Notes: generated by a model not told the origin, from the sequence alone. DNA of 64,000 bases from Achromobacter pulmonis (GCF_902859765.1 NZ_CADIJV010000012.1:1-64000); one strand, 5' to 3'; positions 10,593 through 21,594 are shown, counted from the first letter of the stretch. Numbers and translations are program-made.

Positions 10593-10688
10593 TGGCGGAA
10601 GGCAGCAGGAGTCGAACCTACCTGGGAGCGTCTGACGCCCCCAACCGGGTTTGAAGCCCGGCCGTGCCACCGGACACGGATGCCTTCC
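10593..10688 (-). tRNA. selC: tRNA-Sec (anticodon TCA)
   Basis: Read on the minus strand: an 8-bp acceptor stem (GGAAGGCA with TGCCTTCC), an anticodon loop CTTCAAA with anticodon TCA at 10652-10654, a long variable arm rich in G and C, a T-loop GTTCGACTCC and an encoded GCCA 3' end. The length of 96 nt and the 8-bp acceptor are hallmarks of selenocysteine tRNA. The 5' end lies only 12 bp behind the selB stop on the same strand, so it is probably processed from the fdo-fdhE-selAB transcript. Confidence 0.97.
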
Positions 10689-10700
10689 GGAAAGACCTGC

Positions 10701-12638
10701 CTATGATAGCGCCTGTCCGTCAGCCAAGTAGGCGCTATCGGCCCGCAGCACATGCGTGTCCCGCACCCGCCGCGTCAGCCCCGTCCGGTCGAAGAACTCC
10801 AGGATCTGGATCGCGCGTTTGCGCCCCAGGCCGGTGGCATCGCGGAAGGCCGCCGCGTTCAACCCATCCGGCTTCGCGGCAAGCTCGACCGCCAGCGCCG
10901 CCAGTTGCGTCACCCGTTCGCGGTGATAGAACAGATCCTTCACCACCTGCGCCACGTCCGCGCGCCGCAGCAGTTTGCGCAGCACTTGCCGCACCCGCTC
11001 CTCCGGCTCGCCCAACGCGCGCGCCAGGTCGCGCACCCACGGCGGATCGTAGGCCCCGGCCGCCAGCAGCGGCAGCAGGCGTTGCGCCAGTTGCGCCTCG
11101 GCCTCGGCCAGCGCCGCGGTGTGGCCCGGCAGATGCAGCCACGGCCCATTGCGCAGCACCCGGCCCTGCTGCCGCAGATCGTCCAACAGCCCCTGCCACA
11201 GCGCCTCGGGCGCCGCCGGCAAAGCCATGCGGCGCAGGCGTGAGCCGTCCGGCCCCGGCTCGTCCGGCGCCCCCTGGTGGAATGTCGCCAGCGCCTGCTC
11301 CACCCGCGCCCGCAGCGCTTCCCAGTGCGTGGCCAGGATCAGCGTGCGCGTGCCCTGCGGCGTGCGCGGCTCGATCCAGACCGCGCCATCCGGCGCCGGC
11401 AGTTCACGCACCGGCTTGCCGGTCAGGCGTTGCAGCGCCGTTTCGTCCAGGCCCAGCGCGGCCTGCGCCAGCAGCGGCTGCAACCCGCCCCCTTGCAGCA
11501 TGTCCGCCACGCCTTGCAGCCATTGCAGCCGCGCCGGCGCGCGGCGCTTGCGGTCCGGCGCATTCGGATCGAGCACCCGGCCGCCGCCCACGGTGCGCGT
11601 GGCCTGCGCGTTGCGCACGATGTAGCGGTCGCCCGGCATCGCGCACACCGGCGCATCGAAAACCAGCTGCACCCAGCCCGATTGCCCCGGCGCCAGCGCA
11701 TCGGCCGACAGCGGCACCACGTGCGCCATGTGCCGCGCCGCGCCCAGATGCACATGCAGCGGCGTCCAGGGGCGCAAGGGCGCATCGGCCGAAGACAGCA
11801 ACGCCAGCGTCACGTCGACATGGCGCGACGGCTGGAAGCAGCGCGCGTCCGCGATCCAGTCGCCGCGCGTGATCGCATCCTTGTCGATGCCCGCCAGGTT
11901 GAGCGCGCAACGCTGCCCGGCCGCGCCGGTCTCGCTGGGCTGGTTCTGCGCGTGGATGCCGCGCACTCGCACCCGCGTCCCGGCCGGCATCAGGCGCAGA
12001 TCGGCGTCTTCGTCGCCGACGCGGGCGCGCCCGCCATGGACGGTGCCGGTCACCACCGTGCCATGGCCGGCCAGCGTAAAGACCCTGTCCACCGCCAGCC
12101 GGAACAGGCCCGCGCCGTCGCGCGCGCCAAGCGCCTGCGCGGCCTCGTCCAGATGCTGCTTGAGCCGCGCCACGCCCGCGTCACCGGCGCGGGCCGCGCA
12201 CACCTCGAACACCGGCGCGTCATGCAGGAACGTGCCGGCCGCCAGCGCCGCGATATCGGCCCGCACCGCCGCCAGCCGGTCCGTGTCGGCGCGGTCGGCC
12301 TTGGTCAACGCCACCGCGCCACGCGCCACGCCCAGCAACGCCAGGATCGCCAGATGTTCGCGCGTCTGCGGCATGACGCCGTCGTCGGCGGCCACCACCA
12401 GCAGGCCAAAGTCGATGCCGCTGGCGCCCGCAGCCATAGTGTGCACCAGCTTCTCATGGCCTGGCACGTCGATGAAACCCAGCACGTCGCCGTTGGGCAG
12501 CGGCGTGTAGGCGTAGCCCAGCTCGATGGAAATGCCGCGCGCCTTCTCTTCCTTCAGGCGATCGGTATCGACGCCCGTCAGCGCCCGCACCAGCGTGGTC
12601 TTGCCATGATCGATATGGCCGGCGGTGCCGACGATCAT
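10701..12638 (-). CDS. selB: Selenocysteine-specific translation elongation factor
   Basis: Predicted 645-residue GTPase that brings Sec-tRNA to UGA codons marked by a SECIS hairpin. The N-terminus [15 protein letters not shown] gives the G1 loop, [16 protein letters not shown] the switch I region, [11 protein letters not shown] the G3 block and TKADRAD the G4 block. EF-Tu-like domains follow, and the C-terminal part consists of winged helices ([26 protein letters not shown] near the end) that bind the SECIS RNA. The start overlaps the selA stop (ATGA), so the two are translationally coupled. A larger open frame reads upstream into selA out of frame and is spurious. Confidence 0.96.
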   Translation of the reverse strand: MIVGTAGHIDHGKTTLVRALTGVDTDRLKEEKARGISIELGYAYTPLPNGDVLGFIDVPGHEKLVHTMAAGASGIDFGLLVVAADDGVMPQTREHLAILALLGVARGAVALTKADRADTDRLAAVRADIAALAAGTFLHDAPVFEVCAARAGDAGVARLKQHLDEAAQALGARDGAGLFRLAVDRVFTLAGHGTVVTGTVHGGRARVGDEDADLRLMPAGTRVRVRGIHAQNQPSETGAAGQRCALNLAGIDKDAITRGDWIADARCFQPSRHVDVTLALLSSADAPLRPWTPLHVHLGAARHMAHVVPLSADALAPGQSGWVQLVFDAPVCAMPGDRYIVRNAQATRTVGGGRVLDPNAPDRKRRAPARLQWLQGVADMLQGGGLQPLLAQAALGLDETALQRLTGKPVRELPAPDGAVWIEPRTPQGTRTLILATHWEALRARVEQALATFHQGAPDEPGPDGSRLRRMALPAAPEALWQGLLDDLRQQGRVLRNGPWLHLPGHTAALAEAEAQLAQRLLPLLAAGAYDPPWVRDLARALGEPEERVRQVLRKLLRRADVAQVVKDLFYHRERVTQLAALAVELAAKPDGLNAAAFRDATGLGRKRAIQILEFFDRTGLTRRVRDTHVLRADSAYLADGQALS

Positions 12639-14047
12639 GCCAGCGGCTCCGCCAATTGCGCCGCGAAGGCGTCCTCGTCGCGCGCTTCCAGGCAGCGCAG
12701 GTCGAGCCACAGGGCATCGTCGGCGATGCGGCCGATCACCGGCACAGGCAGGTTGCGCAAGCGCGTCTCCAGGCGGTCCAGGTGACGCCCGGGGCGCCCC
12801 TTGCCGCGATAGCGCACCGCCAGCCCGTAGCTGGGCAGTTGGTCCACCGGCAGCGCGCCGCTGCCGATCTGGCTGAACATCGGCACCGCCTCGACCTCGT
12901 AATCCGCGCCCGCCGCGTGCGCCAGCGCGCCGCGCAGGCGCTCGGCCTGCGGCTGGATCTCGCGCTGCGGCCGGGTCAACAGGCGCAGCGTGGTCAGGCG
13001 CTGCGCCAGGAATTCGGGCGCGCGGTACAGCTGCAGCACCGGCTCGAGCGCGGCCAGCGTCAGCTTGCCCACGCGCAGGGCGCGCTTGAGCGGGTTCTTC
13101 TTGATCTTGCGGATCAGGTCGGCGCGTCCCACCAGCAGGCCGGCCTGCGGGCCGCCCAGCAGCTTGTCGCCGCTGAAGGTCACCAGGTCGGCGCCGGCGG
13201 CGATGGTCTCGCGCACGGTGTCCTCGCGCGGCAGGCCGAACTGGGTCAGGTCCACCAGCGTGCCGCTGCCCAGGTCCACCGTGGCGGGCAGGCCGCGCGC
13301 ATGCGCCAGCGCCGCCACCTCGGCCACGCTGACGCTCTTGGTGAAGCCGGTGACGGCGTAGTTGCTGCAATGCACTTTCATCAGCATCGCGGTGCGCGGG
13401 CCAATGGCGTTCTCGTAGTCGGCGGCATGGGTGCGGTTGGTGGTGCCGACCTCGACCAACCTGGCGCCGGCGCGCTTCATGATGTCCGGGATGCGGAAAG
13501 CGCCGCCAATCTCGACCAGCTCGCCGCGCGACACCACCGCCTCGCGGCGGTCGGCCAGCGCGTTCAGCATCAGCAGCACGGCGGCCGCGTTGTTGTTGAC
13601 CACGGTGGCGGCCTCGGCGCCGGTCAGTTCGCACAGCAGCTCGTCGATCAGGTCGTCGCGGTCGCCACGGCCGCCCGTGTCCAGGTCGAATTCCAGATTG
13701 GCCGGCGTGGTCAGCGCGCGCAGCACCGAGGCCACCGCCTCGTCAGGCAGCAGGGCGCGCCCGAGGTTGGTGTGCAACACGGTGCCGGTCAGGTTGTAGA
13801 CGGCGCGCAGGCGCGGCGCACTGGCACGCGCCAACGCGGCATCGACGGCTGCCGCCACGCAGCTTTCGGCCAGTTCCGCGCGCGGCAATTCGCCCGCCAC
13901 GGCGCGTTGCCGCAACGCATCCAGGTGACGGCGCAAGGCCGCCACCACCTGGGTGCGGCCATGCACATCCAGCGCCGCGGCCACGGCCGGTGCGTTCAGC
14001 AACCGGTCGAGCGCGGGAATCTCGGCGGCGGCGGCGAACCCGGTCAT
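12635..14047 (-). CDS. selA: L-seryl-tRNA(Sec) selenium transferase
   Basis: A 470-residue PLP enzyme that turns Ser-tRNA-Sec into Sec-tRNA-Sec using selenophosphate. The start [17 protein letters not shown] has GAGGAGGAG in front, inside the last codons of fdhE. Family landmarks include [66 protein letters not shown] and the PLP-binding Lys in [14 protein letters not shown]. Length matches the family. It sits 2 bp behind fdhE and overlaps selB. Confidence 0.96.
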   Translation of the reverse strand: MTGFAAAAEIPALDRLLNAPAVAAALDVHGRTQVVAALRRHLDALRQRAVAGELPRAELAESCVAAAVDAALARASAPRLRAVYNLTGTVLHTNLGRALLPDEAVASVLRALTTPANLEFDLDTGGRGDRDDLIDELLCELTGAEAATVVNNNAAAVLLMLNALADRREAVVSRGELVEIGGAFRIPDIMKRAGARLVEVGTTNRTHAADYENAIGPRTAMLMKVHCSNYAVTGFTKSVSVAEVAALAHARGLPATVDLGSGTLVDLTQFGLPREDTVRETIAAGADLVTFSGDKLLGGPQAGLLVGRADLIRKIKKNPLKRALRVGKLTLAALEPVLQLYRAPEFLAQRLTTLRLLTRPQREIQPQAERLRGALAHAAGADYEVEAVPMFSQIGSGALPVDQLPSYGLAVRYRGKGRPGRHLDRLETRLRNLPVPVIGRIADDALWLDLRCLEARDEDAFAAQLAEPLA

Positions 14048-14049
14048 GC

Positions 14050-14985
14050 TCACTCCTCCTCGGCGCCGTGCCATAGCAACGGATTGCCGCTGGCGCGCGA
14101 ATAGCCGGCTTCGCCCACCAGCACGTCCAGCATCAGGCTGGCGAGATCGTCGGCCACCGGCTCGACGTTCAAGTCCTTGTCCTGGTAGAAGATCTTGCGA
14201 TAGGTGTGGCAATGGTCGCAGGTCTCGGCCTTGATGGCCGGCGTGCGCCCCTCGATGGCCTGGTAGGCGACCGATTCGACGTCCTCGCAATGCGAGCATT
14301 TGACGCGCACCATGTGCCATTGCGTTGCGCACAGGCTGCAACACAGGTAGCGGTAGCCTTCGAATTGTCCTCCCACGCGCACCACGCTGGCCACCGGCAA
14401 GCTGGCGCAGACCGGGCAAACGCCGAAGGGCGAGGCAACCGGCAATTGCTTTTCGTCGAAACGGCTGGCCAGGTCGGTCCAATAGACCTGCAGCGCGGCC
14501 ATGACGAAGGGCGCGGCGGCGCCATCGACGCCGCGATGCTGCTCCGACAGCAGCGCCTCGGCCAGGTCCTCCAGCGATTCGGTGTCTTCATCCAGCGCGC
14601 GGCGCAACGCCGCGCAAACCTCCAGCGCCTCGGCCGGCACGTCCTGGCCGCCGGCCACGTCGTCGACCAGCCGGCGCAGGATATCGCGCCACAGCGCGGT
14701 GCGCGGCCAACCCACCGCCTGCAACGGCGGCATGCCATGGGCCTGCGCCAGCGCAATGCGATCTTCCGATGCCGGCGGCGCGGCGCAGTCGCGCAGCGCC
14801 CGCTGTTGCGCGTCCACCAGCCGCGCCATCAGCAGCAGGTAATCGGCCACCGGACTGTCGACAGCCAACTGCCGCAGGCGCGCGGCGCGCGTCGCGAAAA
14901 CCGACTCGCGCGCGGGCAGCTGGACGCGGGGAATGGTGTTGTGGTCTAGCGCTTCGATTTCGCCACGCGGAAGAATTCGCTGCAA
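14050..14985 (-). CDS. fdhE: Formate dehydrogenase accessory protein FdhE
   Basis: A 311-residue cytoplasmic maturation factor of respiratory formate dehydrogenases. I place the start at a TTG giving [14 protein letters not shown], since GGAG precedes it at the right distance, the length then matches the E. coli protein (309), and a strong hairpin occupies the region that any earlier ATG would translate. Two rubredoxin-like CxxC zones are visible ([41 protein letters not shown]), expected for the iron-binding C-terminal half. [19 protein letters not shown] is a strongly conserved family block. Confidence 0.9.
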   Translation of the reverse strand: MQRILPRGEIEALDHNTIPRVQLPARESVFATRAARLRQLAVDSPVADYLLLMARLVDAQQRALRDCAAPPASEDRIALAQAHGMPPLQAVGWPRTALWRDILRRLVDDVAGGQDVPAEALEVCAALRRALDEDTESLEDLAEALLSEQHRGVDGAAAPFVMAALQVYWTDLASRFDEKQLPVASPFGVCPVCASLPVASVVRVGGQFEGYRYLCCSLCATQWHMVRVKCSHCEDVESVAYQAIEGRTPAIKAETCDHCHTYRKIFYQDKDLNVEPVADDLASLMLDVLVGEAGYSRASGNPLLWHGAEEE

Positions 14986-15006
14986 TTGCGTCTCCAGATA
15001 AACGAA

Positions 15007-15041
15007 CACGGCTGCCGCCCCACAAAGGGGCGACAGCCGTG
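15007..15041 (-). terminator. Strong stem-loop between fdoI and fdhE
   Basis: CACGGCTG and CGCCCC pair with CAGCCGTG and GGGGCG around a 5-base loop, a 14-bp stem with a single mismatch. It stands between the structural genes fdoGHI and the maturation/selenium genes. The run of T after it in the direction of transcription is poor (TTCGTTT), so it may act as a partial terminator or an RNA-processing/stability element setting different levels for the two halves. Confidence 0.7.
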
Positions 15042-15115
15042 CGGTGGGATCGGGAAGTGCCAACCCGGCCGGCCCGCCACGCCAGGGACGCGGACGCCAG
15101 CCAGGCGGCGCCCGC

Positions 15116-15763
15116 TTACTTCGTGGTGGACTGCTTGCCGATTTGCTCGCGGAACCAGGCGCGGTGGTGTTTCCACGCCCAGCCCGCGGTCACGTAGCCG
15201 CGCAGCATCGCCGTGAGCGAGCCCTTGACCCAGATCGCCGCATAAATATGCACAATGATCGCGCAAATCAGCACCAATGCACAAACGGCATGCAGCACCG
15301 AGGCCGCGCGCACGACCCAGATCGGGAAATAGAAGGCGAAGTAATCGCGCCAGATCACGATGCCGCTGGCGAACAGCCCCAGCATGCACAGGATCAGCAC
15401 GTAGAACAGCAGCTTCTGGCCGGCGTTGTACTTGCCGACCTCGGGCAGCTTGTCCTCGCGGTTCTCGACCACGTCATTGAGCTGGCTCAGCCACTGGCGG
15501 TCGGCCTTGGTCATCAGGTTGTGGCGCCACATGTGGCCGGCGAACACCACGAAGCAGAAGAACATCACCAGCCCGATGAACGGGTGCAGGATGCGGGTCC
15601 AGGGACCGCCGCCGAACAGGTTGGCGAGCCAGAACATCGACGGGTGGAACAGCGCCAGCCCGGACAACGCCAGCAGGATGAACGTGAGGGCGATGATCCA
15701 GTGGTTGGTGCGCTCGCCGGGCGAATAGCGCTTGATCCGGCGGTGATGGCGATCGTCAGTCAT
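15116..15763 (-). CDS. fdoI: Formate dehydrogenase cytochrome b556 subunit (gamma)
   Basis: A 215-residue inner-membrane subunit that passes electrons from the iron-sulfur subunit to quinone. The start ([22 protein letters not shown]) follows GAGGAGATCCGCC and overlaps the end of fdoH by 8 bp. Four membrane segments are evident ([80 protein letters not shown]), with His residues in segments I, II and IV that suit two b-type haems. Confidence 0.95.
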   Translation of the reverse strand: MTDDRHHRRIKRYSPGERTNHWIIALTFILLALSGLALFHPSMFWLANLFGGGPWTRILHPFIGLVMFFCFVVFAGHMWRHNLMTKADRQWLSQLNDVVENREDKLPEVGKYNAGQKLLFYVLILCMLGLFASGIVIWRDYFAFYFPIWVVRAASVLHAVCALVLICAIIVHIYAAIWVKGSLTAMLRGYVTAGWAWKHHRAWFREQIGKQSTTK

Positions 15764-16655
15764 GGCGGATCTCCTCTTCGGCACGGCGTTCGTCTTCCTC
15801 GTCGACCTCGTTGCGGCCGACGCGGGCGTAGTGGAAGAAACCGGCCAGCGCCGTCAGGGCCATGGCGGCCACCCCCAGCGGCTTGGCGATGCCCTTCCAC
15901 AGCGCCACCATCGGGCTGATCTGCGGGTCCTGCGGCAGTCCGTGGTACAGCCCGGGCTGGTCGGCGTGATGCAGCACGTACATCACATGGGTGCCGCCCA
16001 CGCCCTGCGGGTCATACAGGCCGGCCTGCTCGAAGCCGCGCGACTTCAGGTCCTCGATGCGCTCGGCGGCGTGTTGCTTCATGTCGTCCTTGGTGCCGAA
16101 CACGATGGCGCCGGTGGGACAGGCCTTGACGCAGGCCGGCTCCTGGCCGACGGCCACGCGGTCGGAACACAGGGTGCACTTGTACGCCTTGTGGTCCTTC
16201 TTGCTGATGCGCGGCACGTTGAACGGGCAGCCGGTGATGCAGTAGCCGCAACCGATGCAGTTCTCTTCGTGGAAATCGACGATGCCGTTGTTGTACTGGA
16301 TGATGGCGCCCGGGGAAGGGCAGGCCTTCAGGCAGCCCGGGTCCTCGCAGTGCATGCAGCCGTCCTTGCGGATCAGCCACTCCAGGTCGCCTTGCGTGTT
16401 CTCGTATTCCGAGAAGCGCATCACGGTCCAGGAATGCTCGGTCAGGTCGGCCGGGTTGTCGTAGACGCCGACGTTGGTGCCGATCTCGTCGCGCAGGTCG
16501 TTCCACTCCATGCAGGCGCTCTGGCAGGCCTTGCAGCCGATGCACTTGGAGACGTCGATCAGCTTGGCCACGGACCCGGTGATGGGTTCGCGAATGCCGG
16601 GAGGCGGCGTGGTGGTGGCCGAGCGCCGTTTAATGTCGAGGGATTGCATAGACAT
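15756..16655 (-). CDS. fdoH: Formate dehydrogenase iron-sulfur subunit (beta)
   Basis: A 299-residue four-cluster ferredoxin-like subunit linking FdoG to FdoI. Four Cys clusters are visible: [41 protein letters not shown] and [23 protein letters not shown]-terminal hydrophobic anchor ([22 protein letters not shown]) fits the known single transmembrane helix of FdnH/FdoH. GGAGAGCGCAC precedes the ATG. The gene lies 10 bp behind fdoG. Confidence 0.96.
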   Translation of the reverse strand: MSMQSLDIKRRSATTTPPPGIREPITGSVAKLIDVSKCIGCKACQSACMEWNDLRDEIGTNVGVYDNPADLTEHSWTVMRFSEYENTQGDLEWLIRKDGCMHCEDPGCLKACPSPGAIIQYNNGIVDFHEENCIGCGYCITGCPFNVPRISKKDHKAYKCTLCSDRVAVGQEPACVKACPTGAIVFGTKDDMKQHAAERIEDLKSRGFEQAGLYDPQGVGGTHVMYVLHHADQPGLYHGLPQDPQISPMVALWKGIAKPLGVAAMALTALAGFFHYARVGRNEVDEEDERRAEEEIRHD

Positions 16656-16665
16656 GTGCGCTCTC

Positions 16666-19600
16666 CTAGATCTTCTCGACCTGCACCAGGAACGACTTGA
16701 ATTCCGGTGTCTGGGAATTGCCGTCGCCCACGAATGGCGTCAGGGTGTTGGCCAGGAAGCCGGGCTTCGCGATACCGACAAAGCCCCAGTGGATCGGAAT
16801 GCCGACGTGGTAGACGGTCTTGCCCTCGATGGTCAGCGGCCGCAGGCGCTTGGTGACCAGCGCCACCGCCTTGATGTAGCCGCGGTTGGACGACACCTTG
16901 ACGCGCGAGCCGTTGGCGATTCCCAATTCCTTGGCCATGACTTCGCTGATCTCGACGAACTGCTCGGGTTGCAGGATCGCGTTGATGCGGACGTTCTTGG
17001 TCCAGTAATGGAAGTGCTCGGTCAGGCGGTAGGTGGTGGCCACGTACGGGAACTTGTCCACCGTGCCCATCGCCGCCAGGTCGTCCTTGAACACGCGCGC
17101 CGCCGGGTTGTTGGTGACGCCCTTGGCCTGCGGATACAGCGGGTTGTAGCCCAGCGGCGTCTCGAACGGCTCGTAGTGTTCCGGGAATGGCCCTTCGGCC
17201 ATGCCGGCGCGCGCGAAGAAGCGCGCCACGCCCTCGGGGTTCATGATGAACGGCCCCATGCCGCCGTCAGGGTTCTCGTCGCCCTTGAAATCGGGAATGT
17301 CGGCGCCGACCCAGGCCTTGCCGTTCCAGGAAATCAGGCTGCGGCGCGGGTCGAACGGCTTGCCCGAGACGTCACAGGACGCCCGGTTGTACAGGATGCG
17401 GCGGTTGGCCGGCCAGGCCCAGGCCCAGTTCAGGGTCTGGCCGATGCCGGTCGGATCGCTGTTGTCGCGGCGCGCCATCAGGTTGCCGCCCGGCCCCCAG
17501 GCGCCGGCGAAGATCCAGCAGCCGCTGGCGGTGGAACCGTCGTCGCGCAGCTCGGCGAAACCGGCCAATTGCTCGCCGCCCTTGCGCGTGATCCTGGCGG
17601 GGTCCTTGGGATCGGCCAGGTCGACCAGGGCCTTGCCGGAATATTCCTTGGCCAGTTCCTCCGGGGTCGGGCTTTGCGGGTTGGAATACGGCCACGACAG
17701 GTTGACGATGGGGTCGGGATACTTGCCGCCTTCTTCCTGGTACATCTTGCGCAGGCGCGTGAAGATCTGCGACATGATCTCGATATCGCTCTTGGCCTCG
17801 CCCGGCGGCTCGGCGCCCTTCCAGTGCCATTGCAACCAGCGCCCGGAGTTCACCAGCGCGCCATCTTCCTCGGCGAAGCAGGTGGTGGGCAGGCGGAACA
17901 CCTCGGTCTGGATCTGCTTGGGATCGACGTCGTTGGCCTCGCCGGCGTTGCGCCAGAACTCCGAGGTCTCGGTGGCCAGCGGGTCCATGATCACCAGATA
18001 CTTCAACTTGGCGAAACCCTGGTTCAGCTTGGCCTTGTTGGGCGCGGCCGCCAGCGGGTTGAAGCCCTGCGCCAGATAGCCGTTCATCTTGCCCTGGTGC
18101 ATCAGCTCGTAGACCTGCAGCATGTCGTAGAGCTTGTCGAGCTTGGGCAGGTAGTCGAACGCCCAGTTGTTCTCGGCGGTCGCGGCCTTGCCCCACCACG
18201 CCTTCATCAGGCTGACGTGGAACTTGCCGTAGTTCTGCCAGTAGCTGAGCTGGTTGGGCCTGAGCGGCTTGAGCGCGCGCGCGGCGATGTACTGACCGTA
18301 GTCCTGCTCGGGCTCGTTGGGCAGGGTCAGGTAGCCGGGCAGCAGATTCGACATCAGGCCCAGGTCTGTCAGGCCCTGGATGTTCGAGTGCCCGCGCAGC
18401 GCGTTCATGCCGCCGCCGGCCACGCCGATATTGCCCAGCAGCAGCTGCACCATGGCGCCGGTGCGGATGATCTGCGAGCCGATGGAATGCTGCGTCCAAC
18501 CCAGCGCGTACATGACGCTGGTGGCGCGATCGGGAGTGGCGGTGGACGCCAGCATCTCGCATACCTTCAGGAACTTGTCCCGCGGCGTGCCGCAGACCCG
18601 CTCGACCATTTCCTCGGTATAGCGCGAGTAGTGCTTCTTCAGCAGCTGGTAGACCGTGCGCGGATGCTGCAGCGTCGGGTCGGTCTTGACATAGCCGTCA
18701 TCGCCGCGCTCGTAGTCCCAGCTGGCCTTGTCGTAGCTGCGCTTCTCGGCGTTGTAGCCCGAATACAGCCCCGCGTCGAAGGCGAAGTCCTCGCGCACGA
18801 TGAACGAGAAGTCGGTGTAGTTGCGCACGTACTCGTGCTGGATCTTGTCGTGATCCAACAGGTACTTGATGACGCCACCCAGGAAGATGATGTCGGTGCC
18901 GGTACGGATGGGCGCGTAGAAGTCCGCCACGGATGCCGAGCGCGTAAAGCGCGGATCCACGACGATCAGCTTCGCCTTGTTGTGGGCTTTCGCTTCCGTG
19001 ACCCATTTGAACCCGCACGGGTGGGCCTCGGCGGCATTGCCACCCATGATCAGTACTACGTCCGCGTTCTTGATGTCGACCCAATGGTTCGTCATCGCTC
19101 CACGGCCAAACGTCGGGGCAAGACCTGCCACCGTCGGGCCATGTCAGACACGGGCTTGGTTGTCGAACGCCAGCATCCCCATGCTGCGCACGGTCTTGTG
19201 CGTGATGTAGCCCACCTCGTTGCTGCTTGCCGAGGCGGCCAGCATGCCGGTGGTCAGCCACCGGTTGACCGTTTTGCCGTCTTCGGTCTTTTCGACGAAG
19301 TTGGCGTCACGGTCGGCCTTCATGAGCTTGGTGATGCGGGTCAGGGCCTCGTCCCACGACATCCGCACCCACTTGTCCGAACCGGGTGCCCGGTACTCCG
19401 GGTACATCAGGCGGTTGGGGCTGTGGATGAAGTCGATCAGGGCCGCGCCCTTGGGACAGAGCGTGCCGCGGTTGACGGGGTGGTCGGGGTCGCCCTCGAT
19501 GTGCATGATGCTGGCGCGGGCGTTCTTGGCGCCGTCGCCCAGGCCGTACATCAGCAGACCACAGGCGACCGAACAGTAGGGACAGGTGTTGCGCGTTTCC

Positions 19601-19734
19601 GTCATGCGCGCAAGCTTGTACTGGCGCACCTCGGCCATGGCCGTGCCGGGGGCTGCCCCCAGCAAGGCCAGGCTCGAGCCGGCCAGCGTAGTACCGGTCA
19701 CCTTGAAGAACTGGCGGCGGTTCATGTTGACCAT
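16666..19734 (-). CDS. fdoG: Selenocysteine-containing formate dehydrogenase catalytic subunit (alpha)
   Basis: One 1022-residue selenoprotein encoded across an in-frame UGA at 19146-19144 (Sec197; Sec196 in E. coli FdnG). Evidence for recoding: both sides are in the same frame, the flanking protein [29 protein letters not shown] matches the family exactly at the Sec position, a SECIS-like hairpin follows, and selA, selB, selC and selD are all present. The N-terminus has a Tat leader ([22 protein letters not shown]) and the [4Fe-4S] ligands [14 protein letters not shown] plus GTLCPKGAA. The molybdenum/tungsten-bis-MGD domains follow. It oxidises formate to CO2 in the periplasm. GAGGAG precedes the ATG. 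Confidence 0.97.
19104..19146 (-). promoter_or_regulatory. Bacterial SECIS element of fdoG
   Basis: Starting at the UGA, the minus strand reads into a hairpin with apical loop AGGTCT (19121-19126) closed by GGC/GCC pairs (TGGC-AGGTCT-TGCC). The GGTCT loop matches the core recognised by SelB in E. coli fdhF/fdnG, and its distance from the UGA is right. The stem pairing was judged by eye. Confidence 0.85.
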
Positions 19735-20007
19735 GAAGCACTCCTCTCCGGGTGAAATGGGGGAAGCCGAGGGCCGGTCCGGGCAAAGCCCCTACGGATC
19801 CCAAGGATATGAAATCAAGTATAGGCTCAGCGCGGAGCGGGCGCCATGCCTGGAGATCCCGCCGCGACGAAATCAGTCGCTGCGAACCGATAAGCCGCCA
19901 GAATCAGGGTTCTTCGCGGATTTTGGATCATCGCGCGACTGCTACCATTGCCGGCGTCGGGTTCCGACCCGCTTTTCCGCCCGTCCCGCCTGCCTGTTGG
20001 AGCGCCG

Positions 20008-21516
20008 ATGCGCTGTTTCGCCCCCTTGCTCCTGTCCCTGTCACTGGCCGCGCCGAGCCTGGCCCCGGCCGCCGCCGCGCCGCCGCTGACCCCGGCGGCG
20101 GCGGCCACCGAGTCCGCCCGCGAGGCGGCGATGGCAGGCTATCTGTATTTCTACCCGTTGCTCACCCTGGACCTGACACGGCGCCAGTTCACGCATCCGT
20201 CGCAGGGCGCCGAAGGCGCGCCGGCCAATGCCTTCCTGCACGCGCGCGCCCTGCCGCGTCCCGGCGCGGCCACGCCCTGGGCCAATCCCGACATGCTGCG
20301 CAGTACCGCCTGGCTCGACCTGAGCGCCGGCCCGGTGGTGCTGTCGGTGCCCGACAGCCAGGGCCGCCTGTATACGCTGACGCTGCTGGACCTGTGGAAT
20401 GAGGCCTTCGCCACCTTCGGCAAGCGCAGCACCGGCACCACCCGCGGCAACACCGCGATCGTACCGCCAGGCTGGACCGGCACCCTGCCCTCGGGCATGC
20501 CGCGCATCGACGCGCCCACCGCCTACGTCTGGGCCCGCTCGCTGATCCAGACCGGCGGCCCGGCCGACTATCCGGCGGTGCACGCGCTGCAGGATGGCTT
20601 CACCCTGACGCCGCTGGCGCAGTGGAATCTGCCGCCGCAATCGCAGCGGATCAAGGCCGACCCGTCACTGGACCTGACAACGCCGGTACGCGAACAGGTC
20701 GAGTCGATGCCGACCGACGCCTTCTTCACCTACGCCGCCGAATTGCTGCGCCGCAACCCCGCGCACGCCACCGACCAGCCGGTGCTGGCCCAGTTGCGCC
20801 GGGTCGGGCTGATCCCCGGGCGGCCGTTCGACTTTTACAAGCTCGACCACCCCGTCAAGCAGGGCCTGCGGCGCGGCCTGCGCGACGCGCGCGAACGCAT
20901 GCAGGCCGCCGCCGGCGTCAGCCTGACCAGTGTCAACGGCTGGCAGCGGGAGACGGCCAGCGTCGGCGTCTACGGCAACGCATACCTGCGGCGCGCGTTG
21001 TCGGCCCAGGCCCAGCCCGGCGCCGGGCTGGCCGAAGACCTGTCGGCGCTGCTGCTGGCGGCCGACAGCCAGGGCCGGCCGCTGGACGGCGCCCACCGCT
21101 ACACGCTGCATTTCGACAGCGGCCAGTTGCCGCCGGCAGGCGCGCTGTGGTCGCTGGCCGCCTATGACGCGCAGGGCCAGCCGATGGCCAACCCGATCGG
21201 GCGCTACGCGCTGGGCGTGCGCGATCCGCTGCAATACAACGCCGATGGCTCGCTCGACCTGCTGCTCAGCCACGGCGCCCCCGAGCCCGGGGCCCAGTCC
21301 AACTGGCTGCCGCTGGCCGCCAGCGGGCCGGTATACGTGCTGCTGCGCGTCTATGCGCCCGGGCCGGCCTTGCTGGACGGCCTGTGGGCGCCGCCGCCCG
21401 CCGTGCGCGACGAACCCGAGCCCGAGCCGGAACCCGAGCCGCAGGCCGCGCCGGCACCCGCAGTCCCGCCCGCCGTGGGCGCATCCACGCCCGCCGCCCC
21501 CGCGAAGAAACCCTGA
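20008..21516 (+). CDS. Exported DUF1254/DUF1214 family protein
   Basis: A 502-residue protein with a Sec-type signal peptide (MRCFAPLLLSLSLAAPSLAPAAAA). The chosen ATG has GGAG 6 bases upstream. The DUF1254 half opens with AMAGYLYFYPLLTLDLTRRQFTH and includes PNPDMLRSTAWLDLSAGPVVLSVPD-like blocks (WANPDMLRSTAWLDLSAGP); the DUF1214 half has RYTLHFDSGQLPPAGALWSLAAYDAQG. The tail is a low-complexity Pro-Glu/Ala run (PEPEPEPEPQ). These proteins are periplasmic beta-rich proteins of unknown role. It is divergent from fdoG by 273 bp, in which I see no further gene. Confidence 0.88.
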   Translation: MRCFAPLLLSLSLAAPSLAPAAAAPPLTPAAAATESAREAAMAGYLYFYPLLTLDLTRRQFTHPSQGAEGAPANAFLHARALPRPGAATPWANPDMLRSTAWLDLSAGPVVLSVPDSQGRLYTLTLLDLWNEAFATFGKRSTGTTRGNTAIVPPGWTGTLPSGMPRIDAPTAYVWARSLIQTGGPADYPAVHALQDGFTLTPLAQWNLPPQSQRIKADPSLDLTTPVREQVESMPTDAFFTYAAELLRRNPAHATDQPVLAQLRRVGLIPGRPFDFYKLDHPVKQGLRRGLRDARERMQAAAGVSLTSVNGWQRETASVGVYGNAYLRRALSAQAQPGAGLAEDLSALLLAADSQGRPLDGAHRYTLHFDSGQLPPAGALWSLAAYDAQGQPMANPIGRYALGVRDPLQYNADGSLDLLLSHGAPEPGAQSNWLPLAASGPVYVLLRVYAPGPALLDGLWAPPPAVRDEPEPEPEPEPQAAPAPAVPPAVGASTPAAPAKKP

Positions 21517-21594
21517 CAGACGCGCCGCCGACGGCGTCATGACAAGGTTTCGCCACTACCATAGGCGTTTTTGTCGCCGAGTAGAACGCCCGCC

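Noticed and set aside
10593-10688. tRNA-Sec end as an integration site
   Set aside because: No partial copy of the tRNA 3' end and no integrase gene was found in the window.
10701-13634. 977-codon frame as an N-terminally extended SelB
   Set aside because: The extra N-terminal part is the selA region in the wrong frame; SelB homology starts at [15 protein letters not shown], overlapping the selA stop.
14986-15063. ATG at 15063 as the fdhE start
   Set aside because: It would translate through a strong hairpin and give 26 extra residues absent from the family; the TTG at 14985 has good spacing.
16666-19734. fdoG as a pseudogene or two separate genes broken by a stop
   Set aside because: The TGA lies exactly at the family's selenocysteine position, is followed by a SECIS-like hairpin, and all Sec machinery is present.
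16474-19755. 1093-codon open frame on the plus strand opposite fdoG/fdoH
   Set aside because: High-GC antisense shadow. The minus strand carries clear fdoG and fdoH motifs, and the plus-strand translation has no recognisable domain.
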